From assembly GCA_963791315.1 (NCBI GenBank), contig CAWBRQ010000008.1:78965-142964 (forward strand): DNA of 64,000 bases. Direction: 5' to 3'. The DNA comes from JACCZX01 sp963791315 (GTDB lineage: Bacteria; Pseudomonadota; Gammaproteobacteria; Burkholderiales; Burkholderiaceae_F). The notes beneath the pieces are model-generated. The model saw only the letters and a list, made by a program, of their open reading frames with translations. It had not been told where the DNA came from and made no database searches. Below are positions 10,790-21,141 of this stretch, piece by piece (position 1 is the first letter of the stretch; every line of letters begins with the position of its first letter). Position numbers and translations under genes: made by a program.

Positions 10790-11446
10790 ATGGAACGCAA
10801 GCCGCGCCGTACACGCGAACGCATTCTCGACGTTGCGCTGCGGCTCTTCAACGACTTCGGTGAGCCCAACGTCAACACCACACTGATCTCGGAAGAGATG
10901 AAAATCTCGCCGGGCAATCTGTACTACCACTTCAAGAACAAAGACGACATCATCAACTGCATCTTCCAGGAGTTCGAGCGGGAGATGGACCAGTTGCTGG
11001 CGGTGCCGACCGGACGCTCGGCCAATGTCGAGGACGCATGGTTGTTCCTGCACCTGCTGTTCGAGCAGATTTGGAAGTATCGCTTCTTCTATCGCGATCT
11101 GAACAATCTGCTGGCGAACAATCGAACGCTGGAAATCAAGTTCAAGGAACTGCTCAACGAGAAGGTGCAGGTGGCGCGCCGACTTTGCGAAGGACTGCAA
11201 CGTGCCGGCGAACTGAGCGCGAACCCTCGTGAGCTTGAAGCGCTGGCAACCAACATGGTCGTGGTGGCCACTTACTGGCTTTCTTACTCGTACGTACTCG
11301 ACCCACGCCGATCTAACGAGCCGGCCGTGGTCGGCGAAGCCCTGCAGCGTGGCTGTTACCAGACGATGGCGTTAACCGCGCCCTACTTGCGCGGCGACGC
11401 ACGCACGCTGTTCGAGAGACTGGCCGTCGAATATCTAGGGAACTAG
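10790..11446 (+). CDS. TetR/AcrR family transcriptional regulator
   Basis: 218 aa from ATG 10790. The N-terminal 60 residues form the TetR helix-turn-helix (TRERILDVALRLFNDFGEPNVNTTLISEEM, then SPGNLYYHFKNKDDII). The rest is a helical ligand-binding domain rich in aromatics (WKYRFFYRDLNNLL). This N-terminal sequence and the phasin neighbour resemble regulators of fatty-acid or PHA metabolism in related bacteria. It lies 160 bases downstream of the phasin gene and 22 bases upstream of the next gene. Ligand unknown. The fold is sure, the regulon is a guess. Confidence 0.85.
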   Translation: MERKPRRTRERILDVALRLFNDFGEPNVNTTLISEEMKISPGNLYYHFKNKDDIINCIFQEFEREMDQLLAVPTGRSANVEDAWLFLHLLFEQIWKYRFFYRDLNNLLANNRTLEIKFKELLNEKVQVARRLCEGLQRAGELSANPRELEALATNMVVVATYWLSYSYVLDPRRSNEPAVVGEALQRGCYQTMALTAPYLRGDARTLFERLAVEYLGN

Positions 11447-11467
11447 CGATAACAACAGGAGACATGG

Positions 11468-12247
11468 ATGGCGAAGGGATGGACGAAGTTTCCACACGCG
11501 GAAAAGAAATTCGAGTACACGCGGGCGTCACTAAAGAAGTCGTGGGATCGGCTGCACAAGGGAGACGCAGAGCCGTTTCCGAAAAGTGATGCCGTCGTCG
11601 ATGCATGGATCGCGTTTCATGCGGGCGATTTTCAAGCGGCTACCGAACTGGGCGCGAAGGCCGGTGTCGACGGAGTCAACGTGGCCAACAAGTCGCAGGC
11701 GATCTACGCGAATTACCTGGAAGCCAACGACAAGAAAAAACTCGAGCTGTTCGAGGAAGTCGCGTCGCGCGCCGAGAAGTTACAGGGCGATCAACCGAAG
11801 AACGCGAACGCGTATTACTGGCAGGCGTACGCACTGGGCCGTTACGCGCAAGGCATTTCGATCGTCAAGGCATTGGCCCAAGGCATCGGAGGCAAGGTCA
11901 AGACCGCCCTAGAGACTGCAATCAAACTTGCACCCAAGCATGCAGACGCGCACATCGCCCTAGGCGCATATCACGCGGAGGTGATTGACAAAGTCGGCGC
12001 GATGATCGGCGGATTGACTTACGGTGCGAAGAAAGACGCCGCAATGAAGAACTACCAGACGGCGTTGAAGCTCAATCCCGACTCCGCGATCGCACGCATC
12101 GAGTATGCCAATGGGCTGGTGATGCTCGAAGGCAATAAAGCGCTGAAACAAGCCGAGCAGCTGTATGCGGAAGCTGCCGCGATGGAGGCAATGGATGCGA
12201 TGGAAAAACTCGACGTGGAACAGGCCAAAGCCGAGATCGAAAATTAA
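11468..12247 (+). CDS. TPR-like helical repeat protein of unknown function
   Basis: 259 aa from ATG 11468 with AGGAGA ribosome site 22 bases after the TetR stop, so probably co-transcribed. No signal peptide. Helical repeat character: AIKLAPKHADAHIALGAYHAEV and ALKLNPDSAIARIEYANGLVML are canonical tetratricopeptide halves spaced about 50 residues apart, with an upstream ANAYYWQAYALGRYAQG helix. Expected to be a cytoplasmic scaffold or partner-binding protein. I do not recognise a named family. Ends four bases before the convergent DUF924 gene. Confidence 0.7.
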   Translation: MAKGWTKFPHAEKKFEYTRASLKKSWDRLHKGDAEPFPKSDAVVDAWIAFHAGDFQAATELGAKAGVDGVNVANKSQAIYANYLEANDKKKLELFEEVASRAEKLQGDQPKNANAYYWQAYALGRYAQGISIVKALAQGIGGKVKTALETAIKLAPKHADAHIALGAYHAEVIDKVGAMIGGLTYGAKKDAAMKNYQTALKLNPDSAIARIEYANGLVMLEGNKALKQAEQLYAEAAAMEAMDAMEKLDVEQAKAEIEN

Positions 12248-12250
12248 TGC

Positions 12251-12820
12251 CTAGAATCGCGATCCAGGCTCTTTCAGGAACTCGACTTCCTCCGCGGTTG
12301 ATTCGCGGCCGAGAATGGAGTTGCGGTGAGGAAAGCGGCCGAAGCGCTTGATCACGTCGTAGTGCTTGATCGCCCAAGGTAACGGTTCGTTCAATCCTTC
12401 TGCTGCCAGCTGTTCGAACAGCCTCACCGCTTCGAGCTGATCATTGAGAAACTCGGAGTGCTCAAATGGCAGGTAGGCGAACCAGCGCTCGAACGGCGCC
12501 AACAACCGGTCGTCATTGCGGTCAACAAGATTTGACGCCAGTCGCAGCGCCTCGCCGTCGCCGGCAAACGAGCGCGGCGAATCGCGGAAAACGTTGCGCG
12601 TGAACTGATCGAGCACGAGGATCAATGCGAGCGTGCCACGCGGCGTCAGTCCCCAGTCGTCGATCTTGCCGCTCAACGCCGCCTCGACTGTGCTGCCGAA
12701 GCGGTCGCAGACGAGCCGATCGGTCGCGTCTGACTTGATGAACCAAAGCGGCCGCATCTTCCCGTAATCAAGGTCGCTCGGCACACCAAACCAGAAATCG
12801 AGTACGTCTGAGGGAGTCAT
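12251..12820 (-). CDS. DUF924 family protein
   Basis: 189 aa from ATG 12820. Opens with DVLDFWFGVPSD and carries LDQFTRNVFRDSPRSFAGD and RWFAYLPFEHSEF, the hallmarks of the DUF924 family, an all-helical fold related to TPRs. It ends with KRFGRFPHRNSILGRESTAEE, also characteristic. Length is normal for the family. Biochemical role unknown. Sits between a convergent helical-repeat gene and the phosphatase gene, separated from the latter by a transcription terminator. Confidence 0.85.
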   Translation of the reverse strand: MTPSDVLDFWFGVPSDLDYGKMRPLWFIKSDATDRLVCDRFGSTVEAALSGKIDDWGLTPRGTLALILVLDQFTRNVFRDSPRSFAGDGEALRLASNLVDRNDDRLLAPFERWFAYLPFEHSEFLNDQLEAVRLFEQLAAEGLNEPLPWAIKHYDVIKRFGRFPHRNSILGRESTAEEVEFLKEPGSRF

Positions 12821-12821
12821 G

Positions 12822-12853
12822 CAATAAAAAGGCGCCGGATTAGCGGCGCCTTT
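12822..12853 (-). terminator. Rho-independent terminator downstream of the phosphatase gene
   Basis: Ten-base stem AAAGGCGCCG (12828-12837) and CGGCGCCTTT (12844-12853) with a six-base loop GATTAG. Read on the minus strand it ends in TTTTTATT, so it terminates transcription from the phosphatase gene before the DUF924 gene. Confidence 0.8.
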
Positions 12854-12873
12854 CAGCCGGTCGAGTTGGCGAT

Positions 12874-13368
12874 TCAGGCGGCTGCGTACATCGTGGCCCG
12901 CTTACGCACGACTTCGAGCAACCCCTGGCATGCGTCTTCGACGTAGTCGAGCACGGTGCCGAAGCCTTCCGGCCCGCCGTAATACGGGTCAGGCACGGTG
13001 GCCGCGTCGAACTCGCCGGCGTAGCGCATCAACAAATGCAGCTTGTGCTTCTGCTGACGCGGGCATTGCTGTTGAAGCAGCGTCAGGTTTTCCCAGTCCA
13101 TCGCGAGGATCAGGTCGTATTCGTGGAAATCCGACTGCGTGATCTGGCGCGCTCGTAGGTCCGTGAGCTCGTAGCCGCGCTTGCGAGCCGCCTGCTGACC
13201 GCGTACGTCGGGCGGTTCTCCGACGTGGTACGCGTGCGTACCAGCCGAGCCGATCTGGACGATGTCTTCAATGCCGGCGTCACGCACCATCTTGCGGAAA
13301 ACCCCCTCCGCAATCGGTGAGCGGCAGACGTTGCCCATGCAAACAAAGAGAACTTTTGTCATACCCAT
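12874..13368 (-). CDS. Low-molecular-weight protein-tyrosine phosphatase
   Basis: About 164 aa. ATG 13368 (MGMTK) or ATG 13362 (MTK) are both possible. The start MTKVLFVCMGNVCRSP contains the CX5R active-site loop (Cys8 and Arg14 from ATG 13362), followed by SAGTHAYHVGEPPD. The general-acid Asp is in VPDPYYGGPEGF. All catalytic residues are present. Enzymes of this family dephosphorylate phosphotyrosine; in exopolysaccharide producers they often act on BY-kinases, but here the gene is away from the polysaccharide loci, so the substrate is open. Confidence 0.9.
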   Translation of the reverse strand: MGMTKVLFVCMGNVCRSPIAEGVFRKMVRDAGIEDIVQIGSAGTHAYHVGEPPDVRGQQAARKRGYELTDLRARQITQSDFHEYDLILAMDWENLTLLQQQCPRQQKHKLHLLMRYAGEFDAATVPDPYYGGPEGFGTVLDYVEDACQGLLEVVRKRATMYAAA

Positions 13369-13548
13369 TCGCCTTTTCAAGTGGCGGTCCAACCGCCCCC
13401 GGGCTCCTAATAGCCCCTGATAAACCCTAACCTCCGGCCGAGCGCCCAACCCCATCGTTCCAGCAGACCCCCGCGCCTTGGCAAAGTTCGCACCAGCCCC
13501 GCCTGGTTACAAGATCGGGGCCAACGCGTCTGGCACAAGACGCGGCCG

Positions 13549-15612
<2,064 letters not shown>

Positions 15613-15675
15613 GATGATCTTGCAGTGCAGTAAATTGAACGCAAGCTCACATCCTAACAGTTGACGCGTAAAAAA

Positions 15676-15704
15676 CCTATACCTATGCTAGTAGAAAACG
15701 TCAA
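15676..15704 (-). promoter_or_regulatory. Probable sigma-70 promoter of uvrB
   Basis: On the minus strand, TTGACG (15704-15699) and TATAGG (15681-15676) are separated by exactly 17 bases. They lie about 65-90 bases upstream of the uvrB start. Good match to the -35 consensus and a fair -10. No transcript evidence. Confidence 0.5.
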
Positions 15705-15872
15705 ATCCAAGATTTGAATCAATGAGTTATATGATATTTCTTGAAAGTAAATCAAGTGCAGGACCGGCGGCTGGCCGATGCTCCGCCGCGCGCAGAGCCC
15801 ATCTATGCTGCCCCGCAACCAAGCTAGGATGCTGTGCTAACGTTTTGATTTATTGAAAAAAGCCACGATCGG

Positions 15873-17078
15873 ATGACCACTTCGCTGTTTGCCGGCGTTG
15901 CGATGGCGCCCCGCGATCCCACGCTGGGCCCGACAGAGGCGTTCAACCGCGATAGCAATCCGAACCGAGTCAATCTCAGCGTCGGTGTCTACCTCACCGA
16001 CGAAGGTCGAATCCCAATCCTGCGCGCCGTAGCGGCGGCGGAACAACGGCAAGCCGCGTCGGCGTCGCCGCGCGGCTACTTGCCGATTGATGGCATCGCC
16101 GCATACGACGCAGTCGTGCAAAAGCTACTGCTTGGCGACTCATCGCCGCTGATTGCGGAAGGCCGTGCGATTACCGCGCAGTCGCTAGGCGGCACAGGTG
16201 CGCTGAAGATCGGTGCGGATCTGTTGAAAAAAGTGGTGCCCGACGCAAGCGTTGCGATTAGCGATCCCACTTGGGAAAACCATCGCGCGGTTTTCGAGAG
16301 CGCGGGCTTTCCAGTAGTAACGTACCCGTACTACGACACGTCGACGCGTGGTGTTCGATTCGAAGCGATGGTCGACTTCCTAAAGACACTCGCACCACGC
16401 ACGATCATCGTGCTGCACGCGTGTTGCCACAATCCTACCGGCGCCGACTTGACGGCAGAACAGTGGCAAACGCTTCTGGAAGTGCTGCGCGGGCGCGAGC
16501 TCTTGCCGTTTCTCGATATCGCGTATCAAGGCTTCGCGCGCGGCATTGAGGAAGATGGCGCTGTGGTGCGGCAGTTCGCGCAATCCGGCATGCCAGTGCT
16601 GATCGCAAGCTCATTTTCAAAGAGCTTTTCGCTTTACGGTGAGAGGGTCGGCGCACTCACTATCATCGATTCGAGCCAGGGGGAATCCGCGCGAGTGTTG
16701 AGCCAATTGAAGCGCGTAATTCGTGCGAATTATTCAACGCCGCCCACGCACGGCGGCGCAGTCGTAACCACCGTGCTGACCACCCCGGAACTGCGCGCTT
16801 CGTGGATCGAAGAACTCACCGAAATGCGCGAACGCATCCGGCATATGCGCTCGGCGCTGGTCGAGAGTTTGAAGACACACGGTGCCAGCCGGGACTTTTC
16901 ATTCGTGCTGCGACAGAACGGAATGTTTTCGTACAGCGGACTGACGCCGGAACAGGTCGATCGGCTACGAGAAGAGTTTCACATCTACGCGGTTCACACG
17001 GGGCGCATTTGCGTCGCCGCACTCAATAGTCGCAATGTTGACTACGTCGCCAAAGCCGTCACGACTGTCTTGCAATAA
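15873..17078 (+). CDS. tyrB: Aromatic amino acid aminotransferase (class I, AspC/TyrB type)
   Basis: 401 aa from ATG 15873. PLP-dependent fold-type I enzyme transferring the amino group of aromatic amino acids (or aspartate) to 2-oxoglutarate. Visible: NLSVGVYLTDEGRIPIL, SLGGTGALKIGADLL, DPTWENH, ACCHNPTGADLT, DIAYQGFARG, and the PLP lysine Lys250 in SSFSKSFSLYGERVG. The substrate arginine lies in the C-terminal TGRICVAALN. Divergent from uvrB, the order commonly seen in Betaproteobacteria. TyrB versus AspC specificity cannot be decided from sequence alone. Confidence 0.92.
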   Translation: MTTSLFAGVAMAPRDPTLGPTEAFNRDSNPNRVNLSVGVYLTDEGRIPILRAVAAAEQRQAASASPRGYLPIDGIAAYDAVVQKLLLGDSSPLIAEGRAITAQSLGGTGALKIGADLLKKVVPDASVAISDPTWENHRAVFESAGFPVVTYPYYDTSTRGVRFEAMVDFLKTLAPRTIIVLHACCHNPTGADLTAEQWQTLLEVLRGRELLPFLDIAYQGFARGIEEDGAVVRQFAQSGMPVLIASSFSKSFSLYGERVGALTIIDSSQGESARVLSQLKRVIRANYSTPPTHGGAVVTTVLTTPELRASWIEELTEMRERIRHMRSALVESLKTHGASRDFSFVLRQNGMFSYSGLTPEQVDRLREEFHIYAVHTGRICVAALNSRNVDYVAKAVTTVLQ

Positions 17079-17090
17079 AGATGCGTCGCA

Positions 17091-17096
17091 TATAAT
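17091..17096 (+). promoter_or_regulatory. -10 box of the tRNA-Asn gene
   Basis: A perfect TATAAT lies 16 bases before the first tRNA base. Upstream TTGCAA at 17070-17075 is a possible -35 with a short 15-base spacer. Confidence 0.5.
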
Positions 17097-17111
17097 TCGC
17101 GCCCACCTTCT

Positions 17112-17187
17112 TCCTCGATAGCTCAGTCGGTAGAGCGACGGACTGTTAATCCGCAGGTCCCAGGTTCGAGCCCTGGTCGAGGAGCCA
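17112..17187 (+). tRNA. tRNA-Asn (GTT anticodon)
   Basis: 76 bases including an encoded CCA end. Acceptor stem TCCTCGA pairs with TCGAGGA. D-loop is AGCTCAGTCGGTAGAGC, the anticodon loop ACTGTTAAT has GTT at 17145-17147, and the T-arm is AGGTTCGAGCCCT. Close to known proteobacterial tRNA-Asn. No other tRNA follows. Confidence 0.97.
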
Positions 17188-17282
17188 CCCTCTGAGTTGC
17201 GCGATACCATCCGCTGTCGAGGCGCTTTACACCTACTGCTACGTCATATTTGAATCGTGCATTTCTTCATGACTTAGCCGGA

Positions 17283-17298
17283 TGGCACAGATGTCGCT
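17283..17298 (+). promoter_or_regulatory. Sigma-54-type -24/-12 element upstream of a PEP-CTERM gene
   Basis: TGGCACAGATGTCGCT matches the sigma-54 consensus TGGCACG-N4-TTGCW at GG(-24), CAC and GC(-12), with exact spacing. It lies 40 bases before ATG 17338. Similar elements precede three neighbouring PEP-CTERM genes. Confidence 0.65.
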
Positions 17299-17337
17299 TT
17301 ACGTGAGTCAGGTGTGCGCAATAGTAGGAGAGTAACG

Positions 17338-17905
17338 ATGGGTATCAGAGTCACCAAACGCTAGCGGTTATCGGCTTCAGCGCGTTTTCGTCAATCGCGT
17401 CGGCCGATTTGATCCAGACATTTGAGGGTAACGATTGCTCTGGCGTGTTCAATCGGCAAACAGGCTTTGCGGACTGCAAGATCCCGGCAAGAATCGATCC
17501 GAATGAATCTCCGATCATCATCAAGTTCGATGTCGGCACAGGCGGCGGTCTTACGTTCGAGATCAATTCCGCGCTATTCCCGACGATTGACGGCAGCGAA
17601 TTCAACTTCACCGGCACCGGTGGCGCGAGCGGGACTTGGACGTATACCCCGGGGGCGGGCGATCCGGTGATCCACTTCTTTGTCGCGAAAGGGTGGACCG
17701 AATTCAACCTCTTCAGTAACCTGGGCGATCTCAATTCCGACGATTGGTTTACGCCGGTGAATCCGGGCGGCCAGAATCCTGCACTGTCGCACCGTCGTTC
17801 TACGACGAGGGCGGCGGGCAGGTGCCTGAGCCGACGACGCTATTGCTGCTTGGCGCAGGGGTGTTTGCTGCTGGCTTCGCTCGCCGGCGCGTTAAACGCG
17901 ACTGA
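17338..17905 (+). CDS. PEP-CTERM sorting-domain protein (two frame breaks)
   Basis: About 188 aa if frames are joined. ATG 17338 follows TAGGAGAG. MGIRVTK is followed, after a one-base loss near 17359, by a Sec signal core TLAVIGFSAFSSIASA and the mature protein ADLIQTFEGNDCSGVF. A second shift near 17778 leads to VPEPTTLLLLGAGVFAAGFARRR, a textbook PEP-CTERM tail (motif, hydrophobic helix, arginine cluster). Family knowledge: exosortase A cleaves at the PEP motif and the protein is exported to the surface or into exopolysaccharide. The ectodomain resembles nothing I can name. Two cysteines near residues 30 and 42 could form a disulfide. Confidence 0.75.
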
Positions 17906-17925
17906 CACCTCGGTTTTCGCAATGA

Positions 17926-17957
17926 CAAGGCCCGCTTCTGCGGGCCTGTTGCTTTTG
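17926..17957 (+). terminator. Terminator after the first PEP-CTERM gene
   Basis: Stem AGGCCCGC (17928-17935) and GCGGGCCT (17940-17947) around loop TTCT, followed by GTTGCTTTT. Moderately U-rich tail, 20 bases after the stop codon. Confidence 0.65.
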
Positions 17958-18361
17958 CGCCCTCTTGGTGGGGCCATGAACTGTCCGATTGGGCGAGCGC
18001 TGGCCTAAGCGTGAGCGTGTACGTTAGGTGTTTGGCACGCAGATGCGCCCTTGCGCAGGCGGCGCCCCAATACGCTAAACAAGACGCAAGGCATGAAGCG
18101 CATCTCATTGGTTAAGACCGGCGTTACGCGCTGAATGCGCTCACGGGACTTGGAGCGGGGGTACGAGTGCTGGTGGCGGGAGTTTCCGTGGACTCGATCT
18201 TCTCTCGACGCGGAATCGGGTGTCGAGCTAGTCGTCCCTCGAAATTCATCAACCAAATCCGCGCGACTCTCAAATTGAAAAACAAGCGTCGAATCCGCTC
18301 GCATACCGCGGTCAGCGGCCGGCGAGCACGATCGGCCGCCACTGCCTTCTGGAAACACAAA
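17958..18361. other. Gap without a recognised gene
   Basis: About 400 bases between two terminators, of which 18124-18360 has open frames on both strands but no start, ribosome site or recognisable protein. A good -24 half-site TGGCACG near 18031 lacks a correctly spaced -12 half. I see nothing else. Confidence 0.4.
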
Positions 18362-18364
18362 GAA

Positions 18365-18392
18365 AAAGGCCCGCGGAAGCGGGCCCTTTTTT
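18365..18392. terminator. Bidirectional terminator downstream of the second PEP-CTERM gene
   Basis: Stem GGCCCGC and GCGGGCC (loop GGAA), flanked by A-tract on the left and TTTTTT on the right, so it can work from either side. It serves the minus-strand PEP-CTERM gene that ends at 18408. Confidence 0.75.
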
Positions 18393-18407
18393 CTTGCTGG
18401 TGGCGGA

Positions 18408-19059
18408 TTAGCGACCGGCGCTGCGCCGACGTGTCATCCCGGCAAGGCCGAGCAGACCGATACCCAGCAGAGCCAGCGAGCTAGGCTCGGGGACGATGTT
18501 CGCAGCGGCCAAGCGCACCTGATCCAGATTCTCGATTTGACTGGTGACTGTGGAAATTAGCGAAAAACTCACCGCCACTTGGCCATCCGTGGAACTCAAC
18601 GTGAAGAAGTTCTGCCGCTGTCCGTCCAAGGGGACGTTGTTGAAGTTGAACACGTTGCCGAACTGATCCACTGCCTGGAAGTTAGCGAATCCGTCTACAT
18701 CTGCATCAGGGTTGAAAATCAACCTGGTGAACCCGAGTGACGGATCGGCAAAGCTGATCGTGAAGGCGTCGAACGTACCAACCGCTGCCTGTACCGATGC
18801 CTGTCCACCGTTCGCCACCAGATTTTCGGTCCCCGTGATATTCACCACCGTTGCATGGCCCGTATTGAGACAGCCCGATACGGTCAGCGCGGGTCCTAGG
18901 ACTTCGTTGTCGCAGGGATTGAATACAACGTTGTCGGTACTTGCCGGGGTTATTTCCCGGCGTCAAAATTAAGGTCGCTTGGGCGTGTCCAACCAAGCCA
19001 CAAAAGAGCGCTGCCGCTCCTAGAAATTTCCTCGCTTGAATTTTCCGCAGTGTTTGCAT
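18408..19059 (-). CDS. PEP-CTERM sorting-domain protein (one frame break)
   Basis: About 216 aa, ATG 19059. Sec signal MQTLRKIQARKFLGAAALFCGLVGHAQA is clear. The frame changes near 18945 (after TPGNNPGK), and the chain continues TDNVVFNPCDNEVLGPALTV to the C-terminus. The end is IVPEPSSLALLGIGLLGLAGMTRRR, a canonical PEP-CTERM tail. The middle is rich in Asn, Val and Phe, with beta-sandwich character (FDAFTISFADPSLGFTRLIF). Function of the ectodomain unknown. Probable substrate of the XrtA encoded near 61-62 kb. A sigma-54-type element lies 43 bases upstream of the start. Confidence 0.8.
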
Positions 19060-19101
19060 GGTCGCCACTTCCGTCGAAACTCGTTACCTTGGCCTAGAAA
19101 A

Positions 19102-19117
19102 CGCACGAACCGTACCA
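19102..19117 (-). promoter_or_regulatory. Sigma-54-type -24/-12 element upstream of a PEP-CTERM gene
   Basis: Minus strand TGGTACGGTTCGTGCG: GG at -24 and GC at -12 with exact spacing, TGG-ACG and TGC matching the consensus. 43 bases before ATG 19059. Confidence 0.55.
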
Positions 19118-19393
19118 AGGAAAAATTTTGACAATTAAACAAGGGCGTAGCTCGTATCACCAAGTGCCCGTTGCTGAAAGCGTAAGCTTTCTCGACAGCG
19201 CTGGCCGACGCTCGGCTAAGTGCGCGCAAAGCACGCATCTGCGGCTTTGTTGTTTCAGGGGCGCGCTCGGGCGATATACGATCGATCGGCTGGACAGTCA
19301 AACCCACGGCGTCGAAAAACTTTACGACTCGTCGTTCAAGCCTCGCTTCTGCCGTATAGCCTAACTGTCTGTTTCTGCCGAGAATTTTCCGAC

Positions 19394-19409
19394 TGGAATG
19401 CTTCGTGCA
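19394..19409 (+). promoter_or_regulatory. Sigma-54-type -24/-12 element upstream of a PEP-CTERM gene
   Basis: TGGAATGCTTCGTGCA: GG/GC spacing is exact and TTCGTGC repeats the -12 half of the element at 19102-19117. It lies 57 bases before ATG 19466. Weaker at positions 4-6. Confidence 0.45.
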
Positions 19410-19465
19410 TATGTGAGGGCGAGAAGTGTTTTCGAGACGCGTCTTAGTTACGGAGATTTGCCACG

Positions 19466-20126
19466 ATGAACATCCTAAAGCTGTCCCGCAACGTAGCGCT
19501 GACGCTTGGCGTGGTCTTCGGCGCGATTAGTAGCGCACAGGCCGTCCCGATTCTCACTTTTGGGCAAGTGGGCCAGGCGAACGTGGTAACCGCGACCAGG
19601 ACCGGTAATGCAACTTCGATCAACGCAGACAACGCCGTGGTCTCGGTGACTCAGATCGACGGTGCAGTTGTAACGCCGTTCAACGCGTTCCTGACGTTCG
19701 ACTTCGACAACACGTCGCCCGTGGTAATGCTTGGACCCGTTATCACGCAGCATTTTAGCGGCGACTTTTGCATCAGCTCTGGAGCTCAACTGCACCGGTA
19801 CCCGCTACTTATTTGGAGATTTTGTTGACATCGCCTTCGGCCAGAATGCGGCGTTGGCTCTCGCCGCCACTACGCCACCTCAGGCCAACGTCAATTTCTT
19901 CTCCGACGTGATTGCAAACCTTGACTTTGACCGTGGCGTCGGCTTCTCATTCGCGAACGTGATCCCGGGTCTGGGCGTCACGAACGACACGATCAACTCC
20001 TTCACTTCCAGTGTTAGTGGCGTTTTTTCCGCCAACATAGGAGTCGTATCGGAGCCCGAGACTTTTGCGCTGTTGCTGATGGGACTGCTTGCCGTTGGGT
20101 TAGCTAAGCGCCGCAGACCTGCTTGA
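19466..20126 (+). CDS. PEP-CTERM sorting-domain protein (one frame break)
   Basis: About 219 aa. ATG 19466 follows ACGGAGAT. Sec signal MNILKLSRNVALTLGVVFG ends near SSAQAVP. The first part (LTFGQVGQANVVTATRTGNATSINA) reads through to about 19775. A shift then gives ALELNCTGTRYLFGDFVDIAFGQNA to the end. The C-terminal tail VSEPETFALLLMGLLAVGLAKRRR is the EPET variant of the PEP-CTERM motif. Ectodomain looks like an all-beta adhesion-type fold but I do not recognise it. Followed by a strong terminator, so it is monocistronic. Confidence 0.8.
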
Positions 20127-20149
20127 CGAGTTCAAGCGGATTGATCAAA

Positions 20150-20175
20150 CAGCCCGCTTCGGCGGGCTTTTCTTT
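20150..20175 (+). terminator. Strong rho-independent terminator
   Basis: AGCCCGC (20151-20157), TTCG tetraloop and GCGGGCT (20162-20168), followed by TTTCTTT. Ends the preceding PEP-CTERM transcript. Confidence 0.85.
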
Positions 20176-20392
20176 GATGCAGAGAATCGCTGGCGCTGAA
20201 GACCTCACAACGCTTGCCGTCGAGGTTGGTTACGGTTAGCAGTCCGTCCGCGCCGAGCTCAGCCGCTTGCATGTAAGTCCTTTTGCTGGCTTGCGCTTCA
20301 ACCTGCGTCCATTGTCGGAGCGCTTTACACCGGCGCAGCGCCAACGTCTAGATTCTCGCGTAAACATCTGAAAACAAATACGAACGCCGCGT

Positions 20393-20408
20393 TGGTATGC
20401 GTATTGCG
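20393..20408 (+). promoter_or_regulatory. Sigma-54-type -24/-12 element upstream of a PEP-CTERM gene
   Basis: TGGTATGCGTATTGCG: GG and TTGC with exact spacing, best -12 half of the four. It lies 34 bases before ATG 20442. Confidence 0.6.
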
Positions 20409-20441
20409 TACGCATGCAGACCCAGCCTGAGGGAGGATCAC

Positions 20442-21128
20442 ATGATCAAGCGTTTAATGGCGGCCTTTGCGTTCGCCGCTGTGGTCTCGACTCCGGTTAG
20501 CGGCGCGATCATTTACGCCACGGGCGGCGTCCAAACCGACATTCCAGGGGTGGCCGCCTTTCAAACAAGCGGCGCGCGAATGGATGGTATGCAAGTGACA
20601 GCGTGCTTTTCGGGAATCGGCTGTGAAACCCGCGCATGGGCGGATGGCGGTGCGCCAGGCTCGGGCGGAGTGACCGGTACCGGCTGGGCATTGTCGGTGA
20701 CGGGCGACACCTTCGCGGCTGACTGGGAGTTCGATTTCACGGACAGCCCCGGGCAATTGCAGACGTTGCTGCTCGATGGGCGCGGCGCTTTGACGATATT
20801 CGATCGCACTCGTCTAGACAGTGACCCCGGCGGTATCTTTGGAACCCCCGGTTCGTTTCGCGGCCTGGATTGGACATCTGCGCTGGGAGGGAACACGACG
20901 ATTAACGTGACCTTCCTCGATCCCACCACCGTCGGTGGCGCACTTGCCGTCGGCGATCTATTCCAGCAGGTGTTGGTTGAGTTCGGAGAAACCGGCCCCC
21001 GGATCGACTTTACGTTCCAGCAGGACACGGACAACGATTCGCGTTTGCAGGTTCCCGAACCGTCGACGCTACTGCTCCTTGGACTCGGGATGCTGGCCTT
21101 CGCAGGCGTGCATCGCCGACGCGTCTAA
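20442..21128 (+). CDS. PEP-CTERM sorting-domain protein
   Basis: Intact, 228 aa. ATG 20442 with an excellent GGGAGGA ribosome site 6 bases upstream fixes the start. Sec signal MIKRLMAAFAFAAVVSTPVSG. The mature part has an acidic, Gly/Thr-rich beta-type sequence (GDTFAADWEFDFTDSPGQLQTLLL, NTTINVTFLDPTTVGGALAVG). Two cysteines in ACFSGIGC could pair. The tail VPEPSTLLLLGLGMLAFAGV plus HRRRV is a typical PEP-CTERM domain. Expected to be processed by XrtA and released to the surface or exopolysaccharide matrix. The next gene follows after 48 bases with no terminator, so the two may share a transcript. Confidence 0.88.
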   Translation: MIKRLMAAFAFAAVVSTPVSGAIIYATGGVQTDIPGVAAFQTSGARMDGMQVTACFSGIGCETRAWADGGAPGSGGVTGTGWALSVTGDTFAADWEFDFTDSPGQLQTLLLDGRGALTIFDRTRLDSDPGGIFGTPGSFRGLDWTSALGGNTTINVTFLDPTTVGGALAVGDLFQQVLVEFGETGPRIDFTFQQDTDNDSRLQVPEPSTLLLLGLGMLAFAGVHRRRV

Positions 21129-21141
21129 AACGAAGAGATTG

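Noticed and set aside
15613..15872. SOS (LexA) box before uvrB
   Set aside because: No CTGT-N8-ACAG-type palindrome found; only a sigma-70-like promoter.
18025..18060. TGGCACG half-site near the middle of the 18 kb gap
   Set aside because: The -12 half is one base off and no gene starts downstream within range.
20132..20344. Small minus-strand ORF encoding about 70 aa
   Set aside because: It runs across a strong terminator, lacks a ribosome site and shows no recognisable protein.
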